From assembly GCA_014529385.2 (NCBI GenBank), contig CM043944.1, positions 59,967,268 through 60,031,267 of the forward strand: a stretch of 64,000 nt of DNA. Reading direction: 5' to 3'. Position numbers and translations under genes: made by a program. Of this stretch, positions 1 through 11,500 are shown piece by piece (within the stretch, counting starts at the first letter, position 1; each line of letters begins with the position of its first letter). The notes beneath the pieces are model-generated. The model was not told where the DNA came from. It made no database searches and worked only from the letters and a program-made list of their open reading frames with translations. This DNA comes from Adiantum capillus-veneris (Eukaryota; Streptophyta; Polypodiopsida; Polypodiales; Pteridaceae).

Positions 1-1229
1 TTCAGTACCTATGCCATGCACCTATGCTTGCACCTCCTCTTTCGCACAAGGTTCTTCCACAGCGACCCCTAACAAGTCATCATCAATCTTGAGCATACCA
101 TCCTTTCTTTCTTCTTCCCCCGTATTTGTATAGCCCTCATCATAAGCCATTTTGGTCTTGTACTCATAGTTGGTGATGTCACCCTTGTCTCTTGCCTCCA
201 TAGGATGGAAATGGCTTTCCTTCGTCTTCAGATCTAGCACCACCTATCTTCCACTCAATACCCATAACTTTCACTCTTACGTCTTGGGACACGTCCAAAC
301 ACGAAGCTTTAGAATGGTTAGCCATCCTCATGTGCACATTGGACTTGGCTACCACCTTAACCCCTGTTTTCCTCATTGCAGATTCCGTCATGATGCAAAC
401 CTATGCTCCACCATCTATATAGGCTTGAACCTACATCCTTTTCTTGATGACAGCATCCACCAAAGGAATAACCTCCATTTGGCTACCTACCCTGAGTGCC
501 ATATTTTGCACTGCCTACACATTGCGCTTACCCCTTGGCAGTCTGGTGCTAACACTAGTCAACCACTATCACCTCAATGTTGGGTTCAATGCCAAGTTGC
601 CAACAACTCTCCAAAATTAATATTAGCTCTTTGACTTTGGACATCACTCACCAAATCATACTCTGGATGACCACGCCTAAGCTAGAAATGCATATTTTTA
701 ATCCTACAATGCCTTCTTTTCTTGCTAGTTTCGGGCTTCTCTTTCCCCTCGTATACTTTCTCCTTGCCGCTACTAACTCTGCCCAACATGCATCGAAAAA
801 ATCCAGAAACAAGCTAAATTCCTCACTTACATCCTGATTTAGAGCCTTTAGCCTCGCATCCATCTCAACTAGAGATGCTTCCTTGTGAACATCATGTAAA
901 AATCTTGCCCGTAGAGCCGGCCATTCCTGTCTCGACGGCTCAATCTCCAAAGCTTCGAACCACAATTCGACCTTTTCGCGCATCACCAATAGGAAGGTTT
1001 GCATCTTGCTATCCTTGCTAGGCATTTGCAGAGACAACATGTACAATTCAAAATCTGCAAACCATTCGTCTGCATTCTCTTCACCTGTAAAAATCGGACC
1101 ATAGCTTTGAGATGCCATCTTTATCAATACGAAAACCTCTATTTTGACTTCACCAACGGGAGAAATCAGCATGCTCCTCGGTGAGGGAACCAAAAGATGG
1201 AAAGGGGGAACATGGAACACGCCTAGCAC
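1..1229 (-). pseudogene. Gypsy-type gag-protease remnant, copy 1
   Basis: Read on the minus strand. A gag capsid-like region (about 1229-780) contains FTGEENADEWFADFELYM and later LRARFLHDVHKEA, typical of the retrotransposon gag domain of plant Gypsy elements. It is followed after an internal deletion by the downstream half of a retroviral-type aspartic protease (391-179, MTESAMRKTGVKVV and then RMANHSKASC). Compared with copy 2, the stretch holding the zinc knuckle is missing: the capsid region runs straight into the ARRKYTRGKR segment near 760. Past the protease the frame continues toward position 22 as an acidic stretch with no domain I recognise. There is no reverse transcriptase, RNase H or integrase. 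Several frame breaks make it a pseudogene. Confidence 0.75.
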
Positions 1230-1460
1230 ACATACAGAAATGCCTCCTATAGCTCAATGTATACACAACACCCTTGCCCACTTGGAAACCACCTCCAAAC
1301 AACACAATCACCAAGACCACATGTGCACACATGCTCATGAAGACTCATTCGAGCCCACACAAGGCATAACACAACCTACACCCATAGAACATCTGCCAAC
1401 GATCGCCTCCCTTTGTACACGACACCACACACTTTCTCTCCCTCTTTGCACACACACTGC

Positions 1461-1501
<41 letters not shown>

Positions 1502-1684
1502 ACACTGCCGACACACACCCAAACCCACTTGCAACAGAGCAAAGATGAAGGGGGAAGGGAAACTCGGCACAAAACAACCGCACGCTTCAAAATGGGGGGA
1601 CTTTCTTCATTTAACAACCAAAGATAGATCCAATCATAGGTGTAGGCCGAAGCATACAAAAAACGCACACGAGGGTGTACTCTC
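1230..1684. repeat. Spacer between gag-protease copies, with G37 tract
   Basis: This stretch of about 455 bp lies between the protease end of copy 2 and the gag start of copy 1. It is repeated, clearly diverged but collinear, at 3298-3744. Both begin next to gag with AAAGGGGGAACATGG and end at ACTCTCTCAG beside the protease. A run of 37 G occupies 1463-1499; in the other copy the same place is a broken G-rich run (3531-3549). A gag-spacer-gag arrangement would be expected if the spacer were an LTR or leader shared by tandem elements, but I see no clean TG...CA ends. The proline-rich or glycine-rich frames read through it are artefacts of the G run. Confidence 0.7.
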
Positions 1685-3297
1685 TCAGATCTAGCACCAC
1701 CTGTCTTCCACTCAATACCCATAACTTTCACTCTTACATCTCGCGCCACGCCCAAACACCAAGCTTTAGCATGGTTAGCCATCCTCATGTGCACATTGGA
1801 CTTGGCTACCACCTTAACCCCTGTTTTCCTCATTGCAGATTCCGTCATGATGCAAACCTATGCTCCACCATCTATATAGTCTTGAACCTGCATCCTTTTC
1901 TTGATGACAGCATCCACCAAAGGAATAACCTCCATCGAGCTACCTAACCTGAGTGCCTCATTTTGCACTACCTGCACATTGCGCTTACCCCTTGGCAGCC
2001 TGGTGCTAACACTAGTCGACCACTATCACCTCAACGTTGGGTTCAATGCCAAGTTTCCAACAACTTTCCAAAATTAATATTAGCTCTTTGAATTTGGACA
2101 TCACTCACCAAATCATACTCTGGATGACCACGCCCAAGCGAGAAATCCACTTGTTTCTCTTTCCCCTCGGATACTTTCTCCTTGCCTTTACGAGCTCTAG
2201 TCTTTGGCTCAGTTTCTGTTTCCTTTTAGCTCTAGCTCTTTTGTTAGCCAACACTTTGACATCCTGTTTATCCACCCCAATGATGTTCACCCTAAGGACT
2301 TCACCACCATCCGTTTGGGCATGCTCCACTGGATTCTCAATTGCCTGCTCCCTCGGGCCATTAAATTTTGCTTGGCCTCTCCCACTTCCAAACAATGGGT
2401 AGATACAACCTCTTTTCCTCGGAGGATGAGGACAGTCTGGCGCATAATGCCCTTCTTCACCACAATTATGGCACCTTCTAGGTAGCGGCCCTGCCCTTCC
2501 CCTTGCTCCTTTTGGCTGTCCCCTACTATCCATAACACTCAATCGTAACTCTTGCATCTGCTCCAATAGATCCTGAACCATACGTATCCACTGCCTTGAT
2601 TTTCCTCCTGAGTTGACTCTCAAGGATTTTGTGGTTGAGCAGGTGGCATTGCTTCATAACTTGCTATGCCTTGTTCTATCTTCTTTTTAATTTTTCTACT
2701 TTTCGACCTTGCAATTTCCACTTCCCCATTGTAGTTCTCTGGACTTTCAAAGTCCACTTTCTCTTGCACATTTGGATGTAATCATGCAATAAACTTATCC
2801 AATTTGAAGTACTCACCATTGGCTAGCTGCATAGCCGCTGCTAACTCTGCCCAACATGCTTTGAAACAATCCAGAAACAAGGTAAATTCCTCACTTACAT
2901 CCTGATTTAGAGCCTTTAGCCTCGCATCCATCTCAACTAGAGATGCTTCCTTGTGAAAATCATATAAAAATCTTGCCCGTAGTGTCGGCCATTTCTGTCT
3001 CGGTGGCTCAATCTCCAAAGCTTCGAATTACAATTCGGCCTTTTCGCGCATCACCAACAAGAAGGTTTACATCTTGCTGTCCTTGTTAGGCATTTGCAAA
3101 GACAACATGTACAATTCAAAATCTACAAACCATTCGTCTAGATTCTCTTCACCTGTAAAAATTGGACCATAGCTTTGAGACACCATCCTTATCAATACGG
3201 AAACCTCTATTTTTACTTCACCAATGGGAGGAATCAGCATGCTCCTCAGTGAGGGCACCAGAAGATGGAAAGGGGGAACATGGAACACGCCTAGCAC
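1685..3297 (-). pseudogene. Gypsy-type gag-nucleocapsid-protease remnant, copy 2
   Basis: This is the most complete copy of the family. In order on the minus strand: a capsid-like region (3297-2782, with FTGEENLDEWFVDFELYM and the DVSEEFTLFLDCF helix), a lysine-rich linker (about 2760-2640, with SPENYNGEV), a zinc knuckle CHNCGEEGHYAPDC (about 2473-2432, a CX2CX4HX4C motif that would bind viral-type RNA), and an aspartic protease region ending near 1690 with the same MTESAMRKTG segment as copy 1. Frames change several times and stops interrupt it. No pol domains follow before the next spacer, so the unit stops at protease. Such gag-only or gag-protease units are known in plants as non-autonomous elements; that class is an inference here. 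Confidence 0.75.
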
Positions 3298-3744
3298 ACA
3301 TACAGAAATGCCTCCTATAGCTCAGTGTATACACAACACCCTTGCCCATTTGGAAACCACCTCCAAACAACACAATCACCAAGACCACATGTGCACACAT
3401 GCTCACGTAGACTCATTCGAGTCCACACAAGGCATAACACAACCTACACCCATAGAACATGCGCCAACAATCACCTCCCTTTGCACACGACACCACACAC
3501 TTTCTCTCCCTCTTTGCACACACACTCTTTGGGGCGGGGGGAGGGGGGCAACACTGCCGACACACACCCAAACCCACTTTCAACAGAGCAAAGATGAAGG
3601 GGGAAGGGAAACTCGGCACAAAACGACCGCACTCTTCAAAATGGGGGGGCTTTCTTCATTCAACAACCAAAGATAGATCCAATCATAGGTGTAGGCTGAA
3701 GCATACAAAAAACGCACACGGGGGCGTACTCTCTCAGTCTAGCA
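3298..3744. repeat. Second copy of the gag-protease spacer
   Basis: Collinear with 1230-1684, including the gag-side start, the ACACACTTTCTCTCCCTC segment, the G-rich run (here interrupted, 3531-3549) and the CAAAGATAGATCCAATC segment near the protease side. The first 40 bp or so of the same spacer also occur next to the gag of copy 4 (about 14031-14070) before the homology stops. Confidence 0.7.
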
Positions 3745-3886
3745 CCACATGTCTTCCACTCAATACCCATAACTTTCCCTCTTACGTCTTGTGCCACGCC
3801 CAAACACCAAGCTTTAGCATGGCTAGCCATGCTCATGCGCACATTCAACTTGGCTACCGCCTTAACCCCTGTTTCCCTCATTGCAG
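3745..3886 (-). pseudogene. Gypsy-type protease fragment, copy 3
   Basis: Only the C-terminal part of the protease segment remains (minus strand, about 47 residues, containing SMASHAKAWCLGVAQDV and VMGIEWKT). Homology to copies 1 and 2 stops abruptly at the sequence CATTGCAG near 3886, where unrelated AT-rich DNA begins. It marks the right-hand edge of the tandem array. Confidence 0.6.
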
Positions 3887-6252
3887 TGATAGCCATTTTT
3901 CGGCTCTCTGTAATTGCCATAGTGAGTTATCTCACCCTATCAAATCACTCAAACACTGTGGTTACCCTCACCCTTTCACTGTATATAGGTGCGTGTGAGT
4001 TAGGGGACTTTTCCCATATCTCCTTACTGAAATAAAAAACCCTCAATTAGCTAGTCATTGGGCTAGTTGAGCCAAAAAAATAAAAAATATAAAAAATATA
4101 AGTATATTATGGCCCATGCGTATGTAAATATTTCTTTGTATATAGGGCCTAAATAAAAGATTTTTTCATAATTATTTTGGTATTTATTTAAATATTTCTA
4201 CCTAGGTGTGTGTTATTTATGCTCTGTACATTGCCTCACCATTACCACAATTTTTCTTACCATTTTTCATACTCTTTATTCCATATAGAAATATTTTCAT
4301 GTAAGCTTCTCTTATATTTGGTGTAACTCCACCCCAACAAAAATCCAAAAAAACTAGTTTTATTTATGTGTATATTTTTTCACTATTGTGATTTTTCCCT
4401 TCCTACATTTATTTTGTTTTTTTTCTAAAAAGTTAGAACACCAAAAATATTTATCTTTTTATGGTAGCCTCATAATGAGAGATTTCTTTTGACCCCTTTA
4501 TATTTTTTCCACTTATATTATTTATATTTGACATGTACATATTTTTTAAACTCCTCAATATTTGATTTTCTTAGTTGTACTATTCACTTATATCATGATC
4601 TCAACAATATCTTCAATTATAGACCTACCAAATAAGGTCAAGGGTAGGTGGCATGCATACATGCACTATGGAGGGCTCACTCTTGGAGGTATTCAAAAGA
4701 ATCATCCAAAGAAGGACCCCACAAGGACCTTGTGCAGTGGAAAAAAACGGTCGGTTTTGCTGAATTTTTAAAGATCACTTGCTCTCTGAATTTGAAAAGG
4801 TGATACAACAAAAGTTGTAGCTCGTGGGCTGAACTTTTGTCTCAAATTTTTTCATATTTTTTTGAGCTACGAGCTATGAGCTATGATTTTATTAGTGGAC
4901 CCCAGTTTTCCCATGCTATGCAGCCACACTCTCTCTTCCACTTTATCATTTTCCTCTTTCAAACACACTTCTCCACTCATCATCCCCACCTCTCCCACCA
5001 CTCCTCTCTACATCCTACTCACCTTCTCCTCAACCTTGAAGAATAAGAGAAACCATGGTGAACTCATACCTCCCACACACAATTCCATTCCAAAATTGAC
5101 CACCTAGTCTCATTTTTCCTCCTCCAAATTACCCATATCTATCAAAAAAACCACAAAATTCAGCCTCTTCTCTTAAAAGACAGCATCATGGTGGTTGATT
5201 ACTCAACTTCAATTACCTTGTCTCACAAGGAAGGTCAAGAGTGGAGAAAAAATGTACCGTCAAAGCTAGTGGACCGTCAACAAGCGTCAAAATTGGCCCT
5301 ACTCAAGACACTTGGAGCATCAACCTTGTAAGAAATCCACCTTTTCTTACCTCTTAAGAGTTTTTCTTCCTTATTTGTATCCTACATGGATACTCCCATT
5401 GTAAATATCCAATTCCATTTGTAAATTAATACTAACTCTACTAACACTAACCCACTATGAAAAGTCCTATCACCTCCATTTCTCTCCTCTCTCTTTCCCC
5501 ACCAACTTCTTGATAATTCCAAGCAAAAGAAATTAGATAAATTGCTGAAAATCTAACCCAACCATGGTTAGAGGAGTAACCCTAGCCTTCAAAATTGCTA
5601 TAAAAGGAGGATGTAGCTAGCACAAAAAGGGGGGAGAAGAAAGAGCACTATGCTATAGCTTGAGAAGCCAAGCTCAACCTCTTGAGTGGAATCTCATTGG
5701 CATTAGGCATATGTATGTGTTGTATTAGGGGTGATTAGCAAGGGAACTCTATGCCATTGTAAGAGAGAGTGATCATTAAATTGAGAGTAGGAAATCTATC
5801 ATTTCTCCTACTAGAGTAAGCCCAACATTTGCTGAATCAAGGAGGGTGAATTTGGACTAAGCATGGATACCTTGTCTCCCTTCCAACGTGAAGTCATGGA
5901 CAATAATGATGTGTAAGTGTCTTGGTGTTTTATGTAAGTTCTTGATAGCTTGTCTCCGGGTACTGTTATCAATTTAGCCATAAATCCCACATGCTGTAAG
6001 AGGGCGACAGGGTGGAGAGGACTCCCCTGGCCTTAAGACAGTGATTGGGGTGGCTTTTTTCTTGTGATGTGTTGTGGTGTAATTTACTCAGGCTATGTTG
6101 AACAAATACTAATCTCACTTTGATTGGTCATGACAGATTTGTAAGAAGGCATTAGTGCAACAAGCACCCCCTTCCCCCTTCTCTCTCTTTCTTACATATA
6201 TATATTTATGTTTGCTTGATCATTAAAGATACACTTCAAAGCAGCCCGAGCA

Positions 6253-6255
<3 letters not shown>
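3887..6255. other. AT-rich gene-free stretch
   Basis: About 2.4 kb with no convincing coding region on either strand. Reading frames are short and of low complexity. The segment 4060-4560 is strongly AT-rich with many homopolymer runs. The part from 5160 to 6240 is less biased and looks like transcribed non-coding or old LTR sequence, but I could not pair it with a second copy. Confidence 0.5.

Positions 6256-6341
<86 letters not shown>
6256..6341. repeat. (CT)n microsatellite
   Basis: A nearly pure CT dinucleotide run of about 85 bp with one interruption (TTCC near 6284). It sits just upstream of the truncated end of gag-protease copy 4. Confidence 0.95.
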
Positions 6342-6344
<3 letters not shown>

Positions 6345-6594
6345 TTTTAGTGTATGAGAGTGTTCCATTGGTGTTAGGGTTAGTGTAAATTCCTTGCTTG
6401 TTTGTGGGTTGCTCTAACGATTCTCCTCTTTTGCGTCCTAGTTCGCTCTTAAACTAGGTGGTGCCCCTTGTGTAGTTGGGATTTGGCTGGGGGTTTGTTG
6501 TTTTGGTTTGTGTTGTGTTGTGCCCCAGCCCCATTGAGCAGCACGGGAGCCTTGAAGGGTGTCTAGAGGTTGCTCTTCTTGTTGCCCGCCCCGG

Positions 6595-7386
6595 ACCGCT
6601 TCAGCAGCTTCTGTCATGACGCAAACCTGTGCTTCACCATCTATATAGGCTTGAACCTGCATCCTTTTCTCGATGACATCAATCACCAAAGGAAGAACCT
6701 CCATCGGGCTACCTAACGTGAGTGCCATATATTTGCACCACCTGCACATTACCCTTACCCCTTAGCAGCCTGGCGCTAATCCTAGTTGACCACTATCGCC
6801 TCAACGTTTGGTTCAATGCCAACAACTGTCCAAAAGTGATATTAGCTCTTTGACTTTGGACATCACTCACCAAATCATACTTTGGATGGCCATGCCCAAG
6901 TTGGAAATCCGTTTGTTTATTCCTACGATGCCTTCTACTCTTGCTAGTTCCAGTCTTCTCTTTCCCCTCATATACTTTCTCCTTGCCTTTATGAGCTCTA
7001 GTCTCTGGCTCAATTTCTGTTTCCCATTCAGCTCTAGCTCTTTTGTTAGCCAAGACTTTGACATCCTACTTATCCACCCCAATGATGTTCGCCCTAGGGA
7101 CTTCACCACCATCCATTTGGGCTTGCTGCACTGGATTCTCAATTTATCTGCTCCCTCGAGCCATTAAATTGTGCTTGGTGTCTCCCACTTCCAAACAATA
7201 GGTAGATACAACCTCTTTTTCTCGGCGGATGAGGACAATTTAGCTCATAATTCCCTTCTTCACCGCAATTATAGCACCTTCCAGGTAGCGACCCTACCCT
7301 TCCCCTTGCTCCTCTTGGCTGTCCCCTATCCATTACACTCAACCGCAACTCTTGCATCTGCTTCGATAGATCTTGAACCATACGTA
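6595..7386 (-). pseudogene. Gypsy-type gag-protease remnant, copy 4, 3' part
   Basis: Minus-strand continuation of 13309-14070, separated from it by the LTR element at 7392-13308. It contains the nucleocapsid knuckle (about 7276-7235), in which the zinc-binding His is replaced by Asn (CYNCGEEGNYELNC). It also holds the KARRKYMRGKRRLELAR linker and the start of the protease with its active-site-like segment AYIDGEAQVCVMTE (about 6650-6605; the usual family form has D-G/S-G-A). Homology ends near 6595 inside the protease. Frame shifts at about 7140 and 6790 show decay. Confidence 0.7.
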
Positions 7387-7391
7387 TCCAC
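7387..7391. repeat. Target-site duplication of the LTR element (left)
   Basis: TCCAC directly precedes the left LTR and is repeated directly after the right LTR at 13309-13313. Five bp is the usual LTR-retrotransposon duplication length. With one copy removed, the gag gene on either side becomes collinear with copy 2. Confidence 0.9.
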
Positions 7392-7864
7392 TGCTACAGA
7401 CTGGAGCGCGGAGAGCCCTGCAAAATACCAGAACTAGATACTACAGACAATGAAACACACAAATCTGCATACCTGGCAACCATCCTTGCACATAATCAAG
7501 CTGCACACAAGTAGAGAGAGACAAAGAGGGAGATAGAGCGAGAGAGCACGTACAGGTGCACCTCCTAGAGCGGAGTGCTACGCCAGCACGGTGAGAGAGA
7601 AGAGAGGAGAGAAGAAGAAGACGACGCTGGGTGCAATCTCCCCTCGTGAAAGAGTGAGCATTTCCCTCTTGCACGTATTTATTTATAGATTTCTTGAATG
7701 CCCAAAAATGAGTACAAACTGGCCGGCCGGTCATAAATGGCCGAAGCTCATAAAGAGCACTTGAATAATACATGAAATATATTTCCGTATGCATAGGGCT
7801 AGCTCGGTCAAGCCTTTTCCACCTGTCAGCTGCAATAATTAATAGAAATATCAATTCCATTACA
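7392..7864 (-). repeat. 3' LTR of the 5.9-kb element
   Basis: 473 bp, the same length as the right-hand LTR and collinear throughout, with scattered substitutions. Plus-strand ends are TGCTACAGACTGG and CCATTACA. A third, more diverged relative lies on the plus strand at 28998-29487. Confidence 0.9.
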
Positions 7865-8032
7865 TACCTCTCCGTTGGAAAGCAACTGTCCTCAGTTGTT
7901 GCGAAGATAAAATCTGCAAACAATACTTGTCAAAAACAGTGATTATTATGTTGTGTCAAAACATCACATAATAAAAGAAAAATTAGGAAACGAAACAACA
8001 TTAGTTTATGCCTGCCGTCATCCACATACTAC

Positions 8033-8060
8033 CTATTCTAGTGTCCCATACCACTAGAAT
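8033..8060. other. Perfect 10-bp hairpin in the LTR-element interior
   Basis: Arms TATTCTAGTG (8033-8042) and CACTAGAATA (8051-8060) are perfectly complementary around an 8-nt loop. The same arms occur at about 28803-28830 in the related element in the other orientation. Conservation in both copies suggests the structure, not only the sequence, is kept. It lies near the 3' end of the element RNA. Confidence 0.75.
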
Positions 8061-8266
8061 AAGCAGTATATGTCATACCCTGATGAATCAGGATATCATT
8101 GGTCACACTCATCATAATCAATTCGCATCAATCTCAATCCAATTCCATAAATACTATCGCGACAACCCACAAAAAGTCAAGTCCGAAAATCTGCCAACAT
8201 CTATCCGTTTCAAATCCAAAATGTAAATATCCAAATCCAAAATCACTTTCATTATGTACCCGGGTA

Positions 8267-8317
8267 ACAAAATCATACCAGTTACAGTGGTGGCCAGCCA
8301 CTACAGCATGATTTTGT
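8267..8317. other. Nested stem-loop in the LTR-element interior
   Basis: The outer arms ACAAAATCAT (8267-8276) and ATGATTTTGT (8308-8317) pair perfectly over 10 bp. An inner stem AGTGG/CCACT lies at 8286-8290 and 8298-8302. In the related element (28570-28614) the outer stem is AAATCAT/ATGATTT and the inner stem is CAGTGG/CCACTG, so both helices survive although the sequence between them differs. It directly precedes the hairpin array. Confidence 0.7.
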
Positions 8318-8319
8318 GA

Positions 8320-8550
8320 TTGGTATTGCCTAAATCGGCGAATCTACACCAATAAGACGTGCTGCCTAAATCGGCGAATCTGCACTAATGCTGCCTAAAT
8401 CGGCGAATCTACATTTATCCTTGTGAATCTGTAATTTTTCAGTGTGCTGCCTAAATCGGCGGATCTGCACAGATAACTGGTGTTGCCTAAATCGACAAAT
8501 CTACACCAAGATGAGCATTTACACACTGCCTAAATCGGCGGATCTGTGTG
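8320..8550. other. Array of six hairpins with one constant 19-nt loop
   Basis: Six copies of a loop close to TGCCTAAATCGGCGAATCT begin at 8327, 8363, 8392, 8448, 8484 and 8527. The flanking arms differ between copies yet pair within each copy: TTGGTAT with ACACCAA (one mismatch), GTGC with GCAC, AATG with CATT (one unpaired closing base), TGTGC with GCACA, TGGTGT with ACACCA, and CACAC with GTGTG. A simple tandem repeat would keep the arms the same; here the arms vary and the pairing is kept. Similar hairpins occur in the related element at 23215-23397 and 28530-28570. Confidence 0.8.
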
Positions 8551-8560
8551 CATGTGACCA

Positions 8561-11500
8561 ATGGACTAGACAAGACATAAAAAGACAAAACATATACTAC
8601 CTGTATGACACCACATTGGAGTGTAGTTGAGTAGCAGAGTACTTACAAATTTTTATTCACTAACTCAAAACACCGCAACTCATATGAGTAGCTGCATAGC
8701 TTAATTATCTCAATGAAAATCCCAGGAGGGTATACTGTATTTGAAAATATATATACCATTGTTGGCGCATGGAGAGAGGTACAAGTGCTGCAACTAGCAA
8801 ACTTACACCAAAGTATAGCTAAAAGTTTCAAAATGTGTTAGCGTGAGGTTAATAATTGGTCATGAACTTGCAATGATAACTATAGAAAGGATTAGTAGAC
8901 AATTAAGACAAATGTGAGGCAACTGAACGGAAAGGTAATTTTTGCAGTTCTAATGAAATAGAATAGGTCAACTAGTGTCACTAACCAAAAATACAAGAAC
9001 GAAGTGCAAGTTATTGTAGAGCAACTTGTGCTTAGGCAATTGTAGACAAGAAAGTTAGCATACTTAACAAATGAAGTGCTTATTAAGAGGTTAGGTTAGA
9101 TAGTACCTTCTAAGTCCATGAGTCTTGGTTCGAGTCTTGGTTCTTTCTATACAAATGTAGACCTTGACATATAAAAGTAGGAAAGAACTTATCTTGCTCG
9201 AGAGGGTGGTCTATGGTACTGGGCAAGGATTGAGGTTGAAAAGTTAGCAGTGTCATTACTTGTAGCTTTTGAATCGTGAAATAAATAATGACAATTGTGT
9301 ATACTTTGGCAAGCTCTATCAAAGCAATCCTTCGAAAGTTAGAAATATAACAATGTTAAGAAGTTTTGGACTATCATTTGTAACAAAATGTAATAGAAAA
9401 TGAGCATTTGTGCCCATCAAAGATAATAAATTTACGTTTAAAAGCTTTAGTAAAGCCTTACCATGGCCATATTTGAACGTTATTTCATTTCAATTTTTTT
9501 TAATTTTTTTTGAAGGTTAGCAAATATGTTGTGATATACCATAGACTCACTAGCACAAACAATTAGAACTTACCAAGGACTAGAAAATGGTGTTCAATTT
9601 GTGACTACTTTCACTAGGAAATCTTGAATATTATAGCTTGAGAGTATGCAAAGCCAAAACAAAATCACAACAACGACATACTAATAAGATTTATTTATTA
9701 TTATTTTTGTTGGATATGGGTGAGCACAGATAGCTGAATAACAAGTCGAGTATCCCCCGAGACGAGACATGATAAGTCTCATTGTAATCTGCAAAGCGAT
9801 ACCAAATGAAACATGATTTCTTGCCTTATGGGGGCAATCTACCAAAGATTTTTCCTACCTTTTGTTAGCAACAGATACATATGATTGACAAGAAGACTTT
9901 TCAATGGTCAAATTGCATTGATCGTAAACCTACACGAGTATATTGGGTCTTATACAAAGCTTGTGGGCATGTAGGTAAGAGAGAGCATAATTGGTTATGC
10001 ATCATCAATGTGGAGAGAGAGATAGAGAAAGAAATTAAATGAAATGTTATATTAATAAGCTTCAAAATGCCAAAATTTCTTCTGAGTCCAAGCTGATACA
10101 ATCCTTGTGGATCTAGACCAATGTTTGGGTACTAAAATAAAATGAAGTAAAGTGAAAAACTTAAATAGAAAAAGAAAAAAAAAACCTGGAAACATCACAC
10201 TAAAATCGTCATCATCATTGTCGATGACTGAGGATAAATGGCATCGGGTGTTGCGCGAGAAAGTAGTGCATTGCTCGCTAAAGAACGTCATCAATGTATG
10301 CCGCTATAAATAGCGGTACTCAGAGGGGAAAGAGGGAGAGACTGGGAGGTAACGTATTTAGGATACATGAGGAGCATGCCTTTGTAGAGAGACGACATGC
10401 GGATGTATGTGGCCATGCCAAATACGTAAAGCCCCAAATGATAAGACTTAGTCGGATGAAGCAATGCCTTCAACATCCACAATGCCTCTTGTACAAGGAA
10501 TGCCAAACGTGTGCCAGTTAAGCCCATGTGGCCCCATGTCCGCTGCAAGAGTGAAGTCCATCAAATCCACCTCCATGTGGACACCTGGTCAACCAACAGC
10601 TTCCTGTTGTAGTAAATACAATATAGCATCCAAGCGAAATGTTGTTGAAGTGAGCACATGATCGTGAGAGAAAGGAGAAAGTCTGCTTGGAGTAGATCTC
10701 GCTTCATGCATCCTACACGCGCTTATGATATTGAGCTTTAATGAGATCATGTACACACTCCGTTCCAACGAGGAGAAAACCATAAATATTGTATCTGTTT
10801 GGTTTACATTTCATCCCTCTAGTTACATGGAATAACAGATCGATGCAAGCAGAAGGCAATTGAATGAGGGAATCTGTTTCATCAATGATGATTGTGATAG
10901 TGTCAGCAGTTTTCCTTCAGAGAGAGAAAGTTGAATTGTACTGCCTTGCACTCTTCTTGTGGATCCCTGGCCGGCCTAAAGAGGTTGGGGTATGGGAGGT
11001 TCAAGGTATTCCAAAAGCAGGCCCAAAGAGTTTGGTCATTGCAGCTGTCATTAACACCTTCCAAGCCAAAACCTACGTACACGGAGGGGGGGTGACCGAG
11101 CGAGAGTTGTTGTTGTGGGGGGGGGGGGGGGGGTGGTTGTGCATGAGAATGCGGTAGAGGGAGAGCAGAAAGAGAAATAGATAGGCGTATGTGGCTATGC
11201 TTCTACGGCTCCAAGCTCGCATGGCGGCTTGAGGAGAGGGCATGCTTTGTGCAACTGATGAGCGCCGTATAAAATAGTATGTGGCTGGAAAACCGCAGGA
11301 GAAAGAAGCAACGATAGAGAAAGTAAGAGAGACAGAGAGTGTAAAAGAAAAAAGTGGGCTGAGTAGCCAATACAGTAAGAGTGCCGCTCCTCTGCGACAT
11401 GAGGTGGCGGGGGTGGTGGGTGGGGAATGGCACTGTTGGAATAATGGACGATGTCACTAGTGCTACCATGCTGCAAGGCGGCTGTAGCCAAGTTGTGGGA

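Noticed and set aside
1144-1848. Poly-Gly or poly-Pro proteins around 1463-1499
   Set aside because: Produced by the G37 run; the flanks are the repeated spacer and protease remnant on the other strand.
8325-8550. CRISPR-like array
   Set aside because: Repeat units alternate with short segments, but the segments are the paired arms of hairpins, the spacing is irregular, and the setting is a plant retrotransposon.
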